Shown: positions 26,111-34,933, counted from the stretch's first letter. The stretch is 64,000 nt of DNA from Flavobacterium fragile (GCF_023634865.1 NZ_JAMLJN010000002.1:186001-250000); one strand, 5' to 3'. The notes: generated from the letters alone by a model not told the origin. Translations and numbers: made by a program.

Positions 26111-26142
26111 AAACCTTTAAGGAAACTTGGAGGTTTTTTTTT
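26111..26142 (+). terminator. tRNA-Cys terminator, third copy
   Basis: AAACCTTTAAG and CTTGGAGGTTT enclose a GAAA loop with two G-T pairs, followed by a T run. Confidence 0.75.
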
Positions 26143-26165
26143 GGGAGAATTTTAAGAGTTAATTA

Positions 26166-26194
26166 GATCCTGAAACGAGTTCAGGATGACAAAC
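26166..26194 (+). repeat. Dispersed hairpin element, copy 9
   Basis: ATCCTGAA-ACGAG-TTCAGGAT (8-bp perfect stem) is followed directly by GACAAAC. This is the longest stem of the family in the window. It lies just past the end of the LysE-family gene. Confidence 0.6.
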
Positions 26195-26205
26195 AATGGA
26201 ATATA

Positions 26206-26901
26206 TTATTCAGTAACGGTAGTATCAGGTAATAACTTATTCGTTATCATTTCTTTTTCTTTTGGAAAGAAACCTTGTAGAATAAAAAACAATCCAAAAA
26301 TAGAGATAACTAAACTGATTACTCGTTTAATTTTATAGATGTTTGCTGGAATTAATTTGTGTTTTAACTGTTTTGCTAATAGAATTTTAGCGACATCAAA
26401 AGCTAAGTAAAAAGCTAAAATTGCAGCAAAAAAGATCGAAATACGTTGGGTATTCATTTCCATTTGTGGTCCGTAGGTAATGATAATCATCATCCAAAAA
26501 CCTAGTACTCCAATGTTAATGAAATTCAATAAAAAACCTTTAAAAAACAAGGCAAAATAATTCTTTTTTGGAATGTTATCATAGTCTTGTTCTTCATCTT
26601 GCTGTTTTTTAAAATTACGTTTTAGCATGATAAAAGAAACTAAACCGTAAACCAACATGATAATTCCACCAATAATAAACAAAGTTGGATTATCTTTTAA
26701 TTGTTCTAGTAGTTGATTGGTACTTAAATAAGCTATTAAAATAAAGATAATATCACCAAAAACAATTCCTAAGTCAAAAACAAAAGCAGCTCTAAACCCT
26801 TTAGTAATACTAGTTTCAAGTAATACAAAAAAACCAGGACCAATTGAAAAAGCTAACAAAAGTCCCCAAGGAATTGCGGTAAGTATATCTTGTAAGTACA
26901 A
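26206..26901 (-). CDS. LysE family transporter
   Basis: A 231-residue membrane protein with six hydrophobic helices. The N-terminal AIPWGLLLAFSIGPGFFVLLETSITKG is the LysE/RhtB signature with the conserved Gly-Pro. A charged loop (about 78-95) follows the third helix. By family it exports amino acids or related small molecules from the cytoplasm, but the substrate is unknown. An in-frame stop 10 bases upstream forces a TTG start at 26901 or an internal start. The upstream DNA has a short direct repeat GTACGAAGTTAA. Confidence 0.85.
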   Translation of the reverse strand: MYLQDILTAIPWGLLLAFSIGPGFFVLLETSITKGFRAAFVFDLGIVFGDIIFILIAYLSTNQLLEQLKDNPTLFIIGGIIMLVYGLVSFIMLKRNFKKQQDEEQDYDNIPKKNYFALFFKGFLLNFINIGVLGFWMMIIITYGPQMEMNTQRISIFFAAILAFYLAFDVAKILLAKQLKHKLIPANIYKIKRVISLVISIFGLFFILQGFFPKEKEMITNKLLPDTTVTE

Positions 26902-26950
26902 AGTACGAAGTTAAATGTTGGAAGTACGAAGTTAAGAAATTATTATCAAA

Positions 26951-27625
26951 TTACTTTGCTTGTTCAATTGTTCCTCCAGCGATTTTCTTTTCGTTGATTT
27001 GTTTTGGTTTACCGTAAATCTTGATTTCACCGCCAGCTCTTGTTTTCGCATCTACTAAATCTGTTACATATACTTGAGCTATTCCACCGGCATTTACAGT
27101 TACTACAGTTTGTTGTGTTTTACAATCTTGACCATCGTATTTTCCACCTGAATTCGATACAATATCTTGGTTTTTTACTACTCCTTTTGTAGTTACAATA
27201 CTTCCTTGCGAAACTCGAACTTGTAATCTATCGGCTTGTAAATTAGTTAATTTAATTTCAGAACCTTCTTTACAAATTATATTAAAATTAATAGCTGAGA
27301 TTTCATCTTTAGACGAAACTCTACTTCCTTCATTGGCTTCTAAAGCATCTATTTTTTTGAAGTAAACCGTAGCAGAAACATCGTCACCACTTAACATTTT
27401 AGTTAAAGGCATTCTGATTTTTAATTCGCCATTTTTATTTACTAATTCTACTTCTTGTGAATTTGCTCCAGTTAAAACTATTTTGTTTTCAGATGAAGCT
27501 ACTAAGTTGACATCAATTTTATCAAAAGCGGTTACTTTGGTAAAATCACCAACATTTTTTTCGGTTTGTGCTATTCCAAATGAAAAAATGGAACAAGTTA
27601 TAAAGGTTAAAAATGAGTTTTTCAT
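26951..27625 (-). CDS. GIN-domain (DUF2807) secreted protein
   Basis: A 224-residue protein with signal peptide (cleavage near FGIAQ, residue 20) followed by the head GIN domain, also called putative auto-transporter adhesin head or DUF2807. It is a right-handed beta-helix-like run of short strands (FTKVTAFDKIDVNLVASSEN, then the Gly/Ser/Asn-rich repeats to the C-terminus). The probable location is periplasm or cell surface. Its function is unknown. A second GIN protein is encoded at 46657-47430. Confidence 0.85.
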   Translation of the reverse strand: MKNSFLTFITCSIFSFGIAQTEKNVGDFTKVTAFDKIDVNLVASSENKIVLTGANSQEVELVNKNGELKIRMPLTKMLSGDDVSATVYFKKIDALEANEGSRVSSKDEISAINFNIICKEGSEIKLTNLQADRLQVRVSQGSIVTTKGVVKNQDIVSNSGGKYDGQDCKTQQTVVTVNAGGIAQVYVTDLVDAKTRAGGEIKIYGKPKQINEKKIAGGTIEQAK

Positions 27626-27636
27626 ATGTTTTTAAT

Positions 27637-27915
27637 TTATTTAAAGTAATAAAAAATATATACTGATGCTATAATTATTGATTCTAAAAGGTTTAAAATC
27701 AATCTATTTTTGATTAAAATTTTAAAAAAATAATCAAGGAAAAGTAAAATAACTATAACAATTAAAAATTGGAGTTTTAATTTAAAAACTTCATAAAAAG
27801 AAATTGTATTAAAATTAAACTCTTGCCAAATTAAATGTATCGTGATTACAAAAAGTAAGAAAGAAATAACACTAAAAACTGAAATATTTCTTTTTATAAA
27901 TTCAACTAACTTCAT
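27637..27915 (-). CDS. Small hypothetical membrane protein
   Basis: A 92-residue protein with three predicted helices: about 13-32, 44-62 and 72-90. I do not recognise a family. I start it at ATG 27915 (MKLVEFIKRN). The longer TTG-initiated frame would translate dispersed hairpin copy 10. It sits 11 bases upstream of the GIN gene on the same strand, so the two are probably cotranscribed. Confidence 0.5.
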   Translation of the reverse strand: MKLVEFIKRNISVFSVISFLLFVITIHLIWQEFNFNTISFYEVFKLKLQFLIVIVILLFLDYFFKILIKNRLILNLLESIIIASVYIFYYFK

Positions 27916-27925
27916 CTTATGATAA

Positions 27926-27950
27926 GATTTCTCCTCACGTCGAAATAACA
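27926..27950 (+). repeat. Dispersed hairpin-like element, copy 10 (divergent type)
   Basis: ATTTC-TCCTCACGTC-GAAAT followed by AACA. It has a 5-bp stem and resembles the other copies in layout, but the tail is AACA rather than GACA. It lies in the leader of the small membrane protein gene. Confidence 0.4.
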
Positions 27951-27999
27951 ACTTTAAGTTTAACTATTCACTAATTACTATTCACTAATCACTTAATTA

Positions 28000-30174
28000 C
28001 TATCTCTTTCTCAAATAATGAAAATCCAATTGTTTTTTCACTAAATCGGCATTTTTTACTTTAACGTAAACTTCATCGCCTAATTGTATAATGTTTTTAG
28101 AAACTTCACCAACTAAAGCATATTGTTTGTCATCAAAGGTGTAATAATCGTCTTTTATTTCACGAATTCTTACCATTCCTTCGCATTTGTTTTCGATGAT
28201 TTCTACATAAATTCCCCATTCCGTAACACCAGAAACTACACCTAAAAACTCTTGATCTTTATGATCTTGCATGTATTTTACTTGCATGTATTTCACAGAA
28301 TCGCGTTCGGCTTGAGCGGCTAAAGCTTCCATTTGTGAAGAATGTTGACATTTTTCTTCATATTCTTCTTCGCTTACACTTTTTCCACCATCTAAATAAT
28401 GTTGCAACAAACGGTGTGCCATAACATCTGGATAACGACGGATGGGTGAAGTAAAATGACTGTAATAATCAAAAGCTAATCCGTAGTGACCAATATTTTC
28501 TGTGGAATACGCCGCTTTACTCATACTTCGAATGGCTAACGTATCTACTAAATTTTGTTCTTTTTTACCAACAACTTCTGAAAGTAAATTATTCAACGAA
28601 TTCGAAATATCTTTTTTAGATTTGAAATTAATCGAATAACCAAACTTAGCAATCACAGTTTGAAGATTGATTAATTTATCTTCATTTGGTTCATCGTGAA
28701 TTCTGTAAATGAAAGTTTTCTTTTGTTTTCCAATGAATTCCGCTACTTTTCTATTCGCTAATAACATGAATTCTTCAATCAAATGATTCGCATCTTTACT
28801 TTGTTTAAAGTAAACTCCAATTGGTTCTGCTGCTTCATTTAAATTGAATTTTACTTCTACTTTATCAAACGAAATTGCTCCAGCTGCCATTCTTTTTCTA
28901 CGAAGAATTTTAGCTAATTCATCCATTTTAAGTGTAGCATCAACAATTGGTTTTGGAACGATATATTCGCTTCCAGTTAATGAAATTTCGGCTGGAATTA
29001 CGTCTGATTTTGTTTCGATGATACTTTGTGCTTCTTCATACGCAAAACGTTGATCAGAATACGTTACCGTTCTTCCAAACCATGCATCTAAAACTTCTGC
29101 TTTATTGTTTAATTGAAAAACAGCTGAAAATGTATATTTTTCTTCATGAGGACGAAGTGAACAAGCAAAGTTAGATAACACTTCTGGTAACATTGGAACT
29201 ACTCTATCAACTAAATAAACCGAAGTTGCTCTTTTATAAGCTTCATCATCTAAAATGGTTCCTTCTTGTAAATAATGCGAAACATCGGCAATATGAACTC
29301 CAATTTCGTAATTTCCATTTTCTAAGACTTGAAACGATAACGCATCATCAAAATCTTTAGCATCTTTTGGATCAATCGTAAAGGTTAAAACATCACGCAT
29401 ATCGCGACGTTTTTTTATTTCTTCTTCTGTGATTGAAGTATCAATTTTATTTGCATACGCTTCTACTTCAATTGGAAAATCATATGGTAAACCATATTCA
29501 GCTAAAATGGCGTGAATTTCTGTATTGTGTTCTCCTGGCTTTCCTAACACTTTAATGACGGAACCAAAAGGAGAATCGGCTTTTTTAGGCCAATCTTCTA
29601 AAGTTACTAAAACAACATCACCATGTTCAGCATCACCAATTTTATTTTTTGGAATGAAAATATCAGTATACATTTTAGCATTAGCAGTCGTTACAAAAGC
29701 AAAGTTTTTTTGAATATCAATAACGCCAACAAACTCTGTTTTTTTACGTTCTAAAATTTCTAAAACTTCAGCTTCTGGTTTACGGGAACTTCTTCTGTTG
29801 TAGATATACGCTTTTACTTTATCACCATCTAAAGCATGATTTAAATTAATAAACGGAATAAAAACGTCGTCTTCTAATTCGTCACAAACAAAGTAACCTG
29901 TTTTACGAGAAGTCATATCAACAATTCCTTCGTAATATTCGGATTTAGAAATAATTTGATATTTTCCAATTTCCGTTTCGTGAATTTTATCTTGTGCTTT
30001 AAGTATTTTTAAATCTCTAATTATTTCGTTTCGGCTTTTGGTATCGCTTAACTCTAAAACAGCAGCTATTTGCTTGTAATTAAAAGATTTAGAAGGTTCT
30101 CTTGAAAGTATTTTAAATATTTGTGCAGTAAAATCTTTTGGTTTCTTTCCTAATTTTTTTGGTTTCTTACTCAT
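28000..30174 (-). CDS. rnr: Ribonuclease R
   Basis: A 724-residue 3'-5' exoribonuclease that degrades structured RNA in the cytoplasm. The order is an N-terminal helix-turn-helix-like region (about 15-80), cold-shock domains (about 80-215), the RNB catalytic domain with TIDPKDAKDFDDALS at 266-280 carrying the metal-binding Asp residues, and a C-terminal S1 domain (about 640-724, EFLGVVSGVTEWGIYVEI). It is complete. It is the last leftward gene before the candidate origin region; the DUF2007 gene diverges from it. Confidence 0.96.
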   Translation of the reverse strand: MSKKPKKLGKKPKDFTAQIFKILSREPSKSFNYKQIAAVLELSDTKSRNEIIRDLKILKAQDKIHETEIGKYQIISKSEYYEGIVDMTSRKTGYFVCDELEDDVFIPFINLNHALDGDKVKAYIYNRRSSRKPEAEVLEILERKKTEFVGVIDIQKNFAFVTTANAKMYTDIFIPKNKIGDAEHGDVVLVTLEDWPKKADSPFGSVIKVLGKPGEHNTEIHAILAEYGLPYDFPIEVEAYANKIDTSITEEEIKKRRDMRDVLTFTIDPKDAKDFDDALSFQVLENGNYEIGVHIADVSHYLQEGTILDDEAYKRATSVYLVDRVVPMLPEVLSNFACSLRPHEEKYTFSAVFQLNNKAEVLDAWFGRTVTYSDQRFAYEEAQSIIETKSDVIPAEISLTGSEYIVPKPIVDATLKMDELAKILRRKRMAAGAISFDKVEVKFNLNEAAEPIGVYFKQSKDANHLIEEFMLLANRKVAEFIGKQKKTFIYRIHDEPNEDKLINLQTVIAKFGYSINFKSKKDISNSLNNLLSEVVGKKEQNLVDTLAIRSMSKAAYSTENIGHYGLAFDYYSHFTSPIRRYPDVMAHRLLQHYLDGGKSVSEEEYEEKCQHSSQMEALAAQAERDSVKYMQVKYMQDHKDQEFLGVVSGVTEWGIYVEIIENKCEGMVRIREIKDDYYTFDDKQYALVGEVSKNIIQLGDEVYVKVKNADLVKKQLDFHYLRKR

Positions 30175-30290
30175 TGTATCATTTTCAATTATTTGTTAAA
30201 GTTACAAAATACAACAATGTAAAACGAAAATGTATTTCAGTTTTAATATAAAAATAACTTATCGTAACTTTATAGAGTAAATTAATTTAA

Positions 30291-30530
30291 ATGGAAAATT
30301 TTGTAACCGTTGCTGTTTTTAACTACCAACACGAAACTTTAATTATTAAAAATTTATTAGAACAAGAAGGTATTGCTTACTTTTTTGAAAACGAAACTAT
30401 CGTTGGAATTGATCCCTTTGCAACCATAGCTTACGGTGGTATTAAATTGAAGGTACATCAAAATGATGAAGAAGCCGTAAAAGAAATTCTAAAAAAACTA
30501 AACGAAGACGATCATTTAAAAATTGTTTAA
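30291..30530 (+). CDS. DUF2007 domain protein (putative signal-transducing protein)
   Basis: A 79-residue protein: FVTVAVFNYQHETLIIKNLLEQEGIAYFFENE, then a VGIDP...GGIKLKV strand pair and a C-terminal helix. This is the small DUF2007 fold, related to PII-like ferredoxin folds, often fused to or near membrane proteins. No function is established. It is read towards the 600-base gap, which starts right after its stop. Confidence 0.8.
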   Translation: MENFVTVAVFNYQHETLIIKNLLEQEGIAYFFENETIVGIDPFATIAYGGIKLKVHQNDEEAVKEILKKLNEDDHLKIV

Positions 30531-31153
30531 TTTTTTAAAAGCTGAAAGTTTTCAACATATATTAAAAACAACAAAAAATATTTTTAATTAAATTTAAATT
30601 TATGATGGTTATTATAGCGTGTTAATATGTGGAATAAGTTTTTTTACAGAAGTCGTTTTTAAAAGTTATCGCTACTTATACAACGTAATTAACAATTTAA
30701 AAAATTAGTAAAGAACTGAAAATAAGACTTTCTAAATTGTTTAATTTATAGTTATTAACAGTTGTTAAAATTTGATTTTATATTTGTTTTGTAAATAACT
30801 TCAATTGTTGATTTCTGTTGAAAACTCATTTTTTTCTATTGATAACTTTTCTAAAAATTCATAAAACTAAATTAGGATTTTTAATTCCGGTTTTGGATTA
30901 CAATTTTTTAATTAACAACCAAAAAAAACTTCTTATTTTCTATTCAAAGTTGTTAACAATTAGTGTTAAATTAAGGTTAATTGATTATCAGTGATTTACG
31001 TAAAGAAATTAACAATGTGTAATTTTTAGTTCACTTTATTACATAATTCATTGGTTTTAAATGATTTGGTTAAAAAAATATCAAAATCCGAATCATATTA
31101 TTAATACTCCTTAATCTTTAGTATTTTTGCATATACAAAACACACAACAACTT
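30531..31153. other. Long AT-rich non-coding region; candidate replication origin
   Basis: About 620 bases without an ORF. DnaA-box-like 9-mers (relaxed TTATNNACA/TTTTCAACA type) occur at 30549 (TTTTCAACA), 30752 (TTATTAACA), 30816 (TGTTGAAAA, reverse) and 30950 (palindrome TTGTTAACAA). At 30629 TGTGGAATAA resembles a reversed TTATCCACA with one extra base. The dominant gene strand switches here from minus (left) to plus (right). No canonical TTATCCACA is present, so the call is an inference. Confidence 0.4.
31122..31129 (+). promoter_or_regulatory. Putative -7 promoter box of rpiB
   Basis: TATTTTTG, 24 bases before ATG 31154. It overlaps an upstream in-frame TTG, which argues against the longer protein. 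Confidence 0.55.
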
Positions 31154-31585
31154 ATGAAAATTTCAATTGGAAACGACCACGCTGGTCCAGATTATAAAAA
31201 AGCTATTGTTGAATTCTTAGAAGAAAAAGGATATACGGTTTATAACCATGGAACTGATACTTTTGATAGTGTTGATTATCCTGATTTTGGTCACCCAGTA
31301 GCCTACGATGTAGAAAGTAAAAAAGCTGATTTAGGAATCGTAATTTGCGGTTCAGGAAACGGAATTGCTATGACTGCTAACAAACATCAAGATATTCGTG
31401 CTGCTTTATGTTGGACAAAAGAAATCGCTGCTTTAGCACGTCAACATAATGATGCTAATATTATTAGTATTCCAGCGCGTTATACTTCTATTCAGCAAGC
31501 TATAGAAATGGTAGATACGTTTTTAAATACACCATTTGAAGGCGGAAGACATGCAAATCGCGTGAAAAAAATCGCTTGTAAATAA
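31154..31585 (+). CDS. rpiB: Ribose-5-phosphate isomerase B
   Basis: A 143-residue enzyme interconverting ribose 5-phosphate and ribulose 5-phosphate in the pentose phosphate pathway. MKISIGNDHAG holds Asp8/His9, the catalytic Cys65 is in GIVICGSGNGIAMTANK, and His98 in RQHNDANI binds phosphate. Length is typical of RpiB/LacAB. I chose ATG 31154 because the longer frame begins inside the promoter box. nnrD follows after 23 bases, probably cotranscribed. Confidence 0.96.
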   Translation: MKISIGNDHAGPDYKKAIVEFLEEKGYTVYNHGTDTFDSVDYPDFGHPVAYDVESKKADLGIVICGSGNGIAMTANKHQDIRAALCWTKEIAALARQHNDANIISIPARYTSIQQAIEMVDTFLNTPFEGGRHANRVKKIACK

Positions 31586-31608
31586 TCCAAAACTTAAAAT
31601 CAATTCAA

Positions 31609-32442
31609 ATGGAAGTCATAAAATTAGATTTGAATTGCATAAAAAACACTTATAAAAAACGTCCATGTGATTCTCATAAAGGAACACATGGTCATGCTTT
31701 GTTAATTGCAGGAAGTTCAGATAAAATGGGTGCTGCTATAATAGCCGCTAAAGCTTGTTTACGTTCTGGTGTTGGGTTATTAACAGTAGCTTTTTCTCCT
31801 GAAAATAAAAGTGTACTTTTCCATTCGATTCCTGAAGCGATGTATGCCAATTCTTGTGTGATGAACGATTTATCATCTTTTAATGCTATTGGAATTGGTC
31901 CCGGAATTGGAGTAGATGAAATCAGCCTTCAATATATTTACGAATTATACGAAAACAAACTTCCTGTTATTTTTGATGCCGATGCTTTGAATTTAATTGC
32001 GAAATATAAAGTCGATTGGAAAAACTTTAATTTTCCATTTGTTTTAACACCACATCCAAAAGAGTTTGACCGTTTATTTGGCGAACATGATTCAGAATCA
32101 GATAGAAGAATTACAGCAATTCAAAAATCCAAGGAATTAAATTGTGTTATTGTTTTAAAAGGACATAAAACTTTTATAACTAATGGAATTCAGAATTTTG
32201 AAAACACTACTGGAAATTCAGGTTTAGCAAAAGGCGGTTCTGGTGATGCGTTAACCGGAATGATTACTTCTTTTTTAGCCCAAGGTTATACAACATTAGA
32301 AGCTGCCAAATTAGGCGTTTATCTTCACGGATTGGCGGCTGATATTACACTTCAAAGACAAAGCGAAGAGAGCATGTTAATAACCGATGTTATTGAGAAT
32401 ATTGGTTTAGCTTTTAAACATTTGCATTCCGAAATACAATAG
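31609..32442 (+). CDS. nnrD: ADP-dependent NAD(P)H-hydrate dehydratase
   Basis: A 277-residue ribokinase-like metabolite-repair enzyme that removes water from damaged NADHX/NADPHX using ADP. Visible motifs are THGHALLIAGSSDKMGAA at the N-terminus, GIGPGIG, the phosphate-binding TPHPKEFDRL, and the catalytic anion hole NSGLAKGGSGDALTGMI near residue 205. In many bacteria this domain is fused to the NnrE epimerase. Here it stands alone, and no NnrE domain is in the window. Its last 36 bases overlap the convergent DUF1294 gene. Confidence 0.93.
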   Translation: MEVIKLDLNCIKNTYKKRPCDSHKGTHGHALLIAGSSDKMGAAIIAAKACLRSGVGLLTVAFSPENKSVLFHSIPEAMYANSCVMNDLSSFNAIGIGPGIGVDEISLQYIYELYENKLPVIFDADALNLIAKYKVDWKNFNFPFVLTPHPKEFDRLFGEHDSESDRRITAIQKSKELNCVIVLKGHKTFITNGIQNFENTTGNSGLAKGGSGDALTGMITSFLAQGYTTLEAAKLGVYLHGLAADITLQRQSEESMLITDVIENIGLAFKHLHSEIQ

Positions 32443-32679
32443 AACAACCTGAAGTATCGCAATCGCATTAAAAGCTAATTTAAAAGAAAACTTATTGGTT
32501 TTGTGTTTGAAAAATTTCATTCCTATTAATCCTCCAATAGTTCCACCAACACCTGCAAATAAAAGCAAATTGAATTCCGAAATGCGTCTTTTATTGTTTT
32601 TAGCTTGCCATTTATCGTAGCCAAAAGTTAAAAAACTAAGGCTGTTAATCACAATCAAATAAATTAATATTACTTCCAA
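32407..32679 (-). CDS. DUF1294 small membrane protein
   Basis: A 90-residue protein with about two to three membrane helices. The pattern NSLSFLTFGYDKWQAKNNKRRISEFNLLLFAGVGGTIGGLIGMKFFKHKTNKFSF is the DUF1294 core (YDK, R-I-x-E, G-G-x-G, H-K-x-x-K). In other bacteria this domain is often fused to a cold-shock domain; here it is alone. Function unknown. Its 3' end overlaps nnrD on the other strand. Confidence 0.88.
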   Translation of the reverse strand: MEVILIYLIVINSLSFLTFGYDKWQAKNNKRRISEFNLLLFAGVGGTIGGLIGMKFFKHKTNKFSFKLAFNAIAILQVVLLYFGMQMFKS

Positions 32680-32732
32680 AAGCTAAGAATTTTGTCTAAA
32701 GATAGTATTTTAGCAGTTCAATTTTATTCACA

Positions 32733-34859
32733 ATGACCAATATCCAATTCATTCAAAACCAAACCAACATTGCTCCGAAAAGCATTGAAGCTACTATAAA
32801 ATTACTTTCTGAAGATTGTACGATTCCGTTTATTTCGCGTTATCGAAAAGATCAAACGGGAAATTTAGATGAAGTACAAATCGAAGCCATTTCGAAATTA
32901 AACAAGCAATTTGACGAAATCATCAAGCGAAAAGAAAGCATTTTAAAATCGATTGAAGAGCAAAATGCACTTTCACCAGAATTGAAATCTAAAATTGAAA
33001 ACAGTTTCGATTTACAAGAATTGGAAGATTTTTATTTGCCTTACAAAAAGAAGAAAAAAACCAAAGCCGATGTCGCTCGTGAAAACGGATTAGAGCCTTT
33101 GGCAAAAATCATTATGAGTCAAAAAAATGAGGATATTGAGTTTTTAGCTTCCAAATATTTGAATGCAAACGTTAAAAACGAAGACGAAGCTTTACAAGGC
33201 GCTCGTGATATTATTGCAGAATGGATTAACGAAAATATCTTTATTCGTAAAAATCTTCGTAGAATGTTCCAACGAAAAGCTGAAATCACAACTAAAGTCG
33301 TTAAAACCAAAAAAGACGACGAAGCAGCTCAAAAATTCTCCCAATATTTTGATTGGGCAGAACCGATTTCCAAAGCGCCATCGCATCGTTTGTTAGCCAT
33401 GTTGCGTGCTGAAGCGGAAGGTTTTGTAAAACTAAATGTTGCCATCGAAAAAGAAGAAGCTTTAGATTTTATTGAAGAAAATATTATCAAAAATAAAAAT
33501 TCGGATGCTACCGAACATTTGGAATTAGCTATTAAAGATAGCTACAAACGCTTGTTAGAACCTGCTATTTCAAACGAAACCTTGCAAGAAGCCAAAGCCA
33601 AAGCCGATATCAAAGCCATCGATGTGTTTTCCGAAAATTTACGTCAGTTGTTGTTAGCGCCACCATTAGGTGAAAAACGAATTTTAGCCATCGACCCAGG
33701 TTACAGAACCGGTTGTAAAGTTGTGTGTTTGGATGAAAAAGGTGATTTATTAAATAACGAAACCATTTATCCACATGCGCCACAAAACGACACGGCCATG
33801 GCGATGAAAAAAATCCGTTCGATGGTGAATGCGTATAATATTGAAGCCATTTCTATTGGAAACGGAACAGCATCTCGTGAAACGGAATTTTTTATTAAAA
33901 AAATCGCTTTTGACAAACCCGTTCAAGTTTTTGTAGTATCGGAAGCTGGAGCATCAGTGTATTCTGCGAGTAAAATTGCGAGAGAAGAATTTCCAAATTA
34001 CGATGTAACCGTTCGTGGTTCGGTTTCTATTGGAAGACGACTTTCGGATCCTTTGGCAGAATTGGTAAAAATCGATCCAAAATCCATTGGTGTTGGACAA
34101 TATCAACACGATGTGGACCAAACCAAATTACAATCGGCTTTAGATAGCACCGTGATGAGTTGCGTGAATTCTGTTGGAATTAACATCAATACAGCAAGTA
34201 AATCGTTGTTGAGTTATGTATCAGGTATTGGTGAAAAAATGGCGGAAAATATCGTGGCTTATCGTTCGGAAAACGGACCTTTTGAAGACAGAAAGCAATT
34301 GAAAAAAGTACCGCGTTTAGGCGAAAAAGCCTACCAACAAGCCGCAGCTTTTATTAGAATTCGCGATGGTAAAAATCCGTTGGACAACTCCGCTGTTCAC
34401 CCAGAAGCATATCCTATTGTGGAAAAAATGGCTAAAGATTTAGGAATCAAAACCAATGAATTAATCGCCAACAAAGAAAAAATCGCTCAAATAAAACCTG
34501 AGAATTACATTACAGCTGAAATCGGAATTTTAACTTTAAAAGACATTTTAAAAGAGCTCGAAAAACCAGGTTTAGACCCAAGAAAAGCTGCTAAAATTTT
34601 CGAATTTGATCCTAATGTTCGTTCGATTTCTGATTTAAAAAACGATATGATTTTACCTGGAATCGTAAATAATATTACCGCTTTTGGATGTTTTGTAGAT
34701 TTAGGAATCAAAGAAAGTGGTTTGGTACATATTTCCCAACTAAAAGAAGGCTATGTTTCGGATGTAAACGAAGTGGTAAAAATGCACCAACATGTGCAAG
34801 TAAAAGTCGTTGAGGTGGATGAAGCTAGAAAGAGAATTCAGTTAACAATGATTTTATAA
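32733..34859 (+). CDS. tex: Tex family RNA-binding transcriptional accessory protein
   Basis: A 708-residue multi-domain nucleic-acid-binding protein. The order is N-terminal Tex helical domain (1-200), YqgF/RuvC-like domain from about 320 (RILAIDPGYRTGCKVVCLD), helix-hairpin-helix repeats near 485-550 (NINTASKSLLSYVSGIG), and a C-terminal S1 domain (about 635-708, ILPGIVNNITAFGCFVDLG). Relatives associate with transcription and translation machinery and affect gene expression broadly. Length is slightly below the E. coli form. It is monocistronic, ending at a large hairpin. Confidence 0.95.
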   Translation: MTNIQFIQNQTNIAPKSIEATIKLLSEDCTIPFISRYRKDQTGNLDEVQIEAISKLNKQFDEIIKRKESILKSIEEQNALSPELKSKIENSFDLQELEDFYLPYKKKKKTKADVARENGLEPLAKIIMSQKNEDIEFLASKYLNANVKNEDEALQGARDIIAEWINENIFIRKNLRRMFQRKAEITTKVVKTKKDDEAAQKFSQYFDWAEPISKAPSHRLLAMLRAEAEGFVKLNVAIEKEEALDFIEENIIKNKNSDATEHLELAIKDSYKRLLEPAISNETLQEAKAKADIKAIDVFSENLRQLLLAPPLGEKRILAIDPGYRTGCKVVCLDEKGDLLNNETIYPHAPQNDTAMAMKKIRSMVNAYNIEAISIGNGTASRETEFFIKKIAFDKPVQVFVVSEAGASVYSASKIAREEFPNYDVTVRGSVSIGRRLSDPLAELVKIDPKSIGVGQYQHDVDQTKLQSALDSTVMSCVNSVGININTASKSLLSYVSGIGEKMAENIVAYRSENGPFEDRKQLKKVPRLGEKAYQQAAAFIRIRDGKNPLDNSAVHPEAYPIVEKMAKDLGIKTNELIANKEKIAQIKPENYITAEIGILTLKDILKELEKPGLDPRKAAKIFEFDPNVRSISDLKNDMILPGIVNNITAFGCFVDLGIKESGLVHISQLKEGYVSDVNEVVKMHQHVQVKVVEVDEARKRIQLTMIL

Positions 34860-34873
34860 TGGTCTAAAAAGAT

Positions 34874-34926
34874 AAAATCCCAAATACCAACTATACTAGA
34901 AGGAATTTGGGATTTTAAATATTGTA
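34874..34926. terminator. Bidirectional hairpin between tex and tatA
   Basis: Perfect 12-bp arms AAAATCCCAAAT and ATTTGGGATTTT with a 29-base loop lie between the convergent tex and tatA. Each strand has a T-rich 3' arm. It is probably a terminator for both, although the loop is long. Confidence 0.6.
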
Positions 34927-34933
34927 AAGAAAA

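Larger units (their letters stand above)
25923..26142 (+). repeat. Tandem triplication of tRNA-Cys 3' end plus terminator
   Basis: Three copies begin GGGYGATGCCTC at 25923, 26013 and 26097, so the periods are 90 and 84 bases. Each is followed by a GAAA-loop hairpin and T run. Copies 1 and 2 also share TAATTTTTAGRAAAAATTAA downstream. Copy 2 reaches back into the T loop (TTGAATCTGGG for TTCGAATCCGGG). Copies 2 and 3 cannot form a tRNA. Confidence 0.85.

Noticed and set aside
30629-30638. Canonical DnaA box
   Set aside because: TGTGGAATAA has one extra base relative to reversed TTATCCACA, so it was counted only as a weak resemblance.
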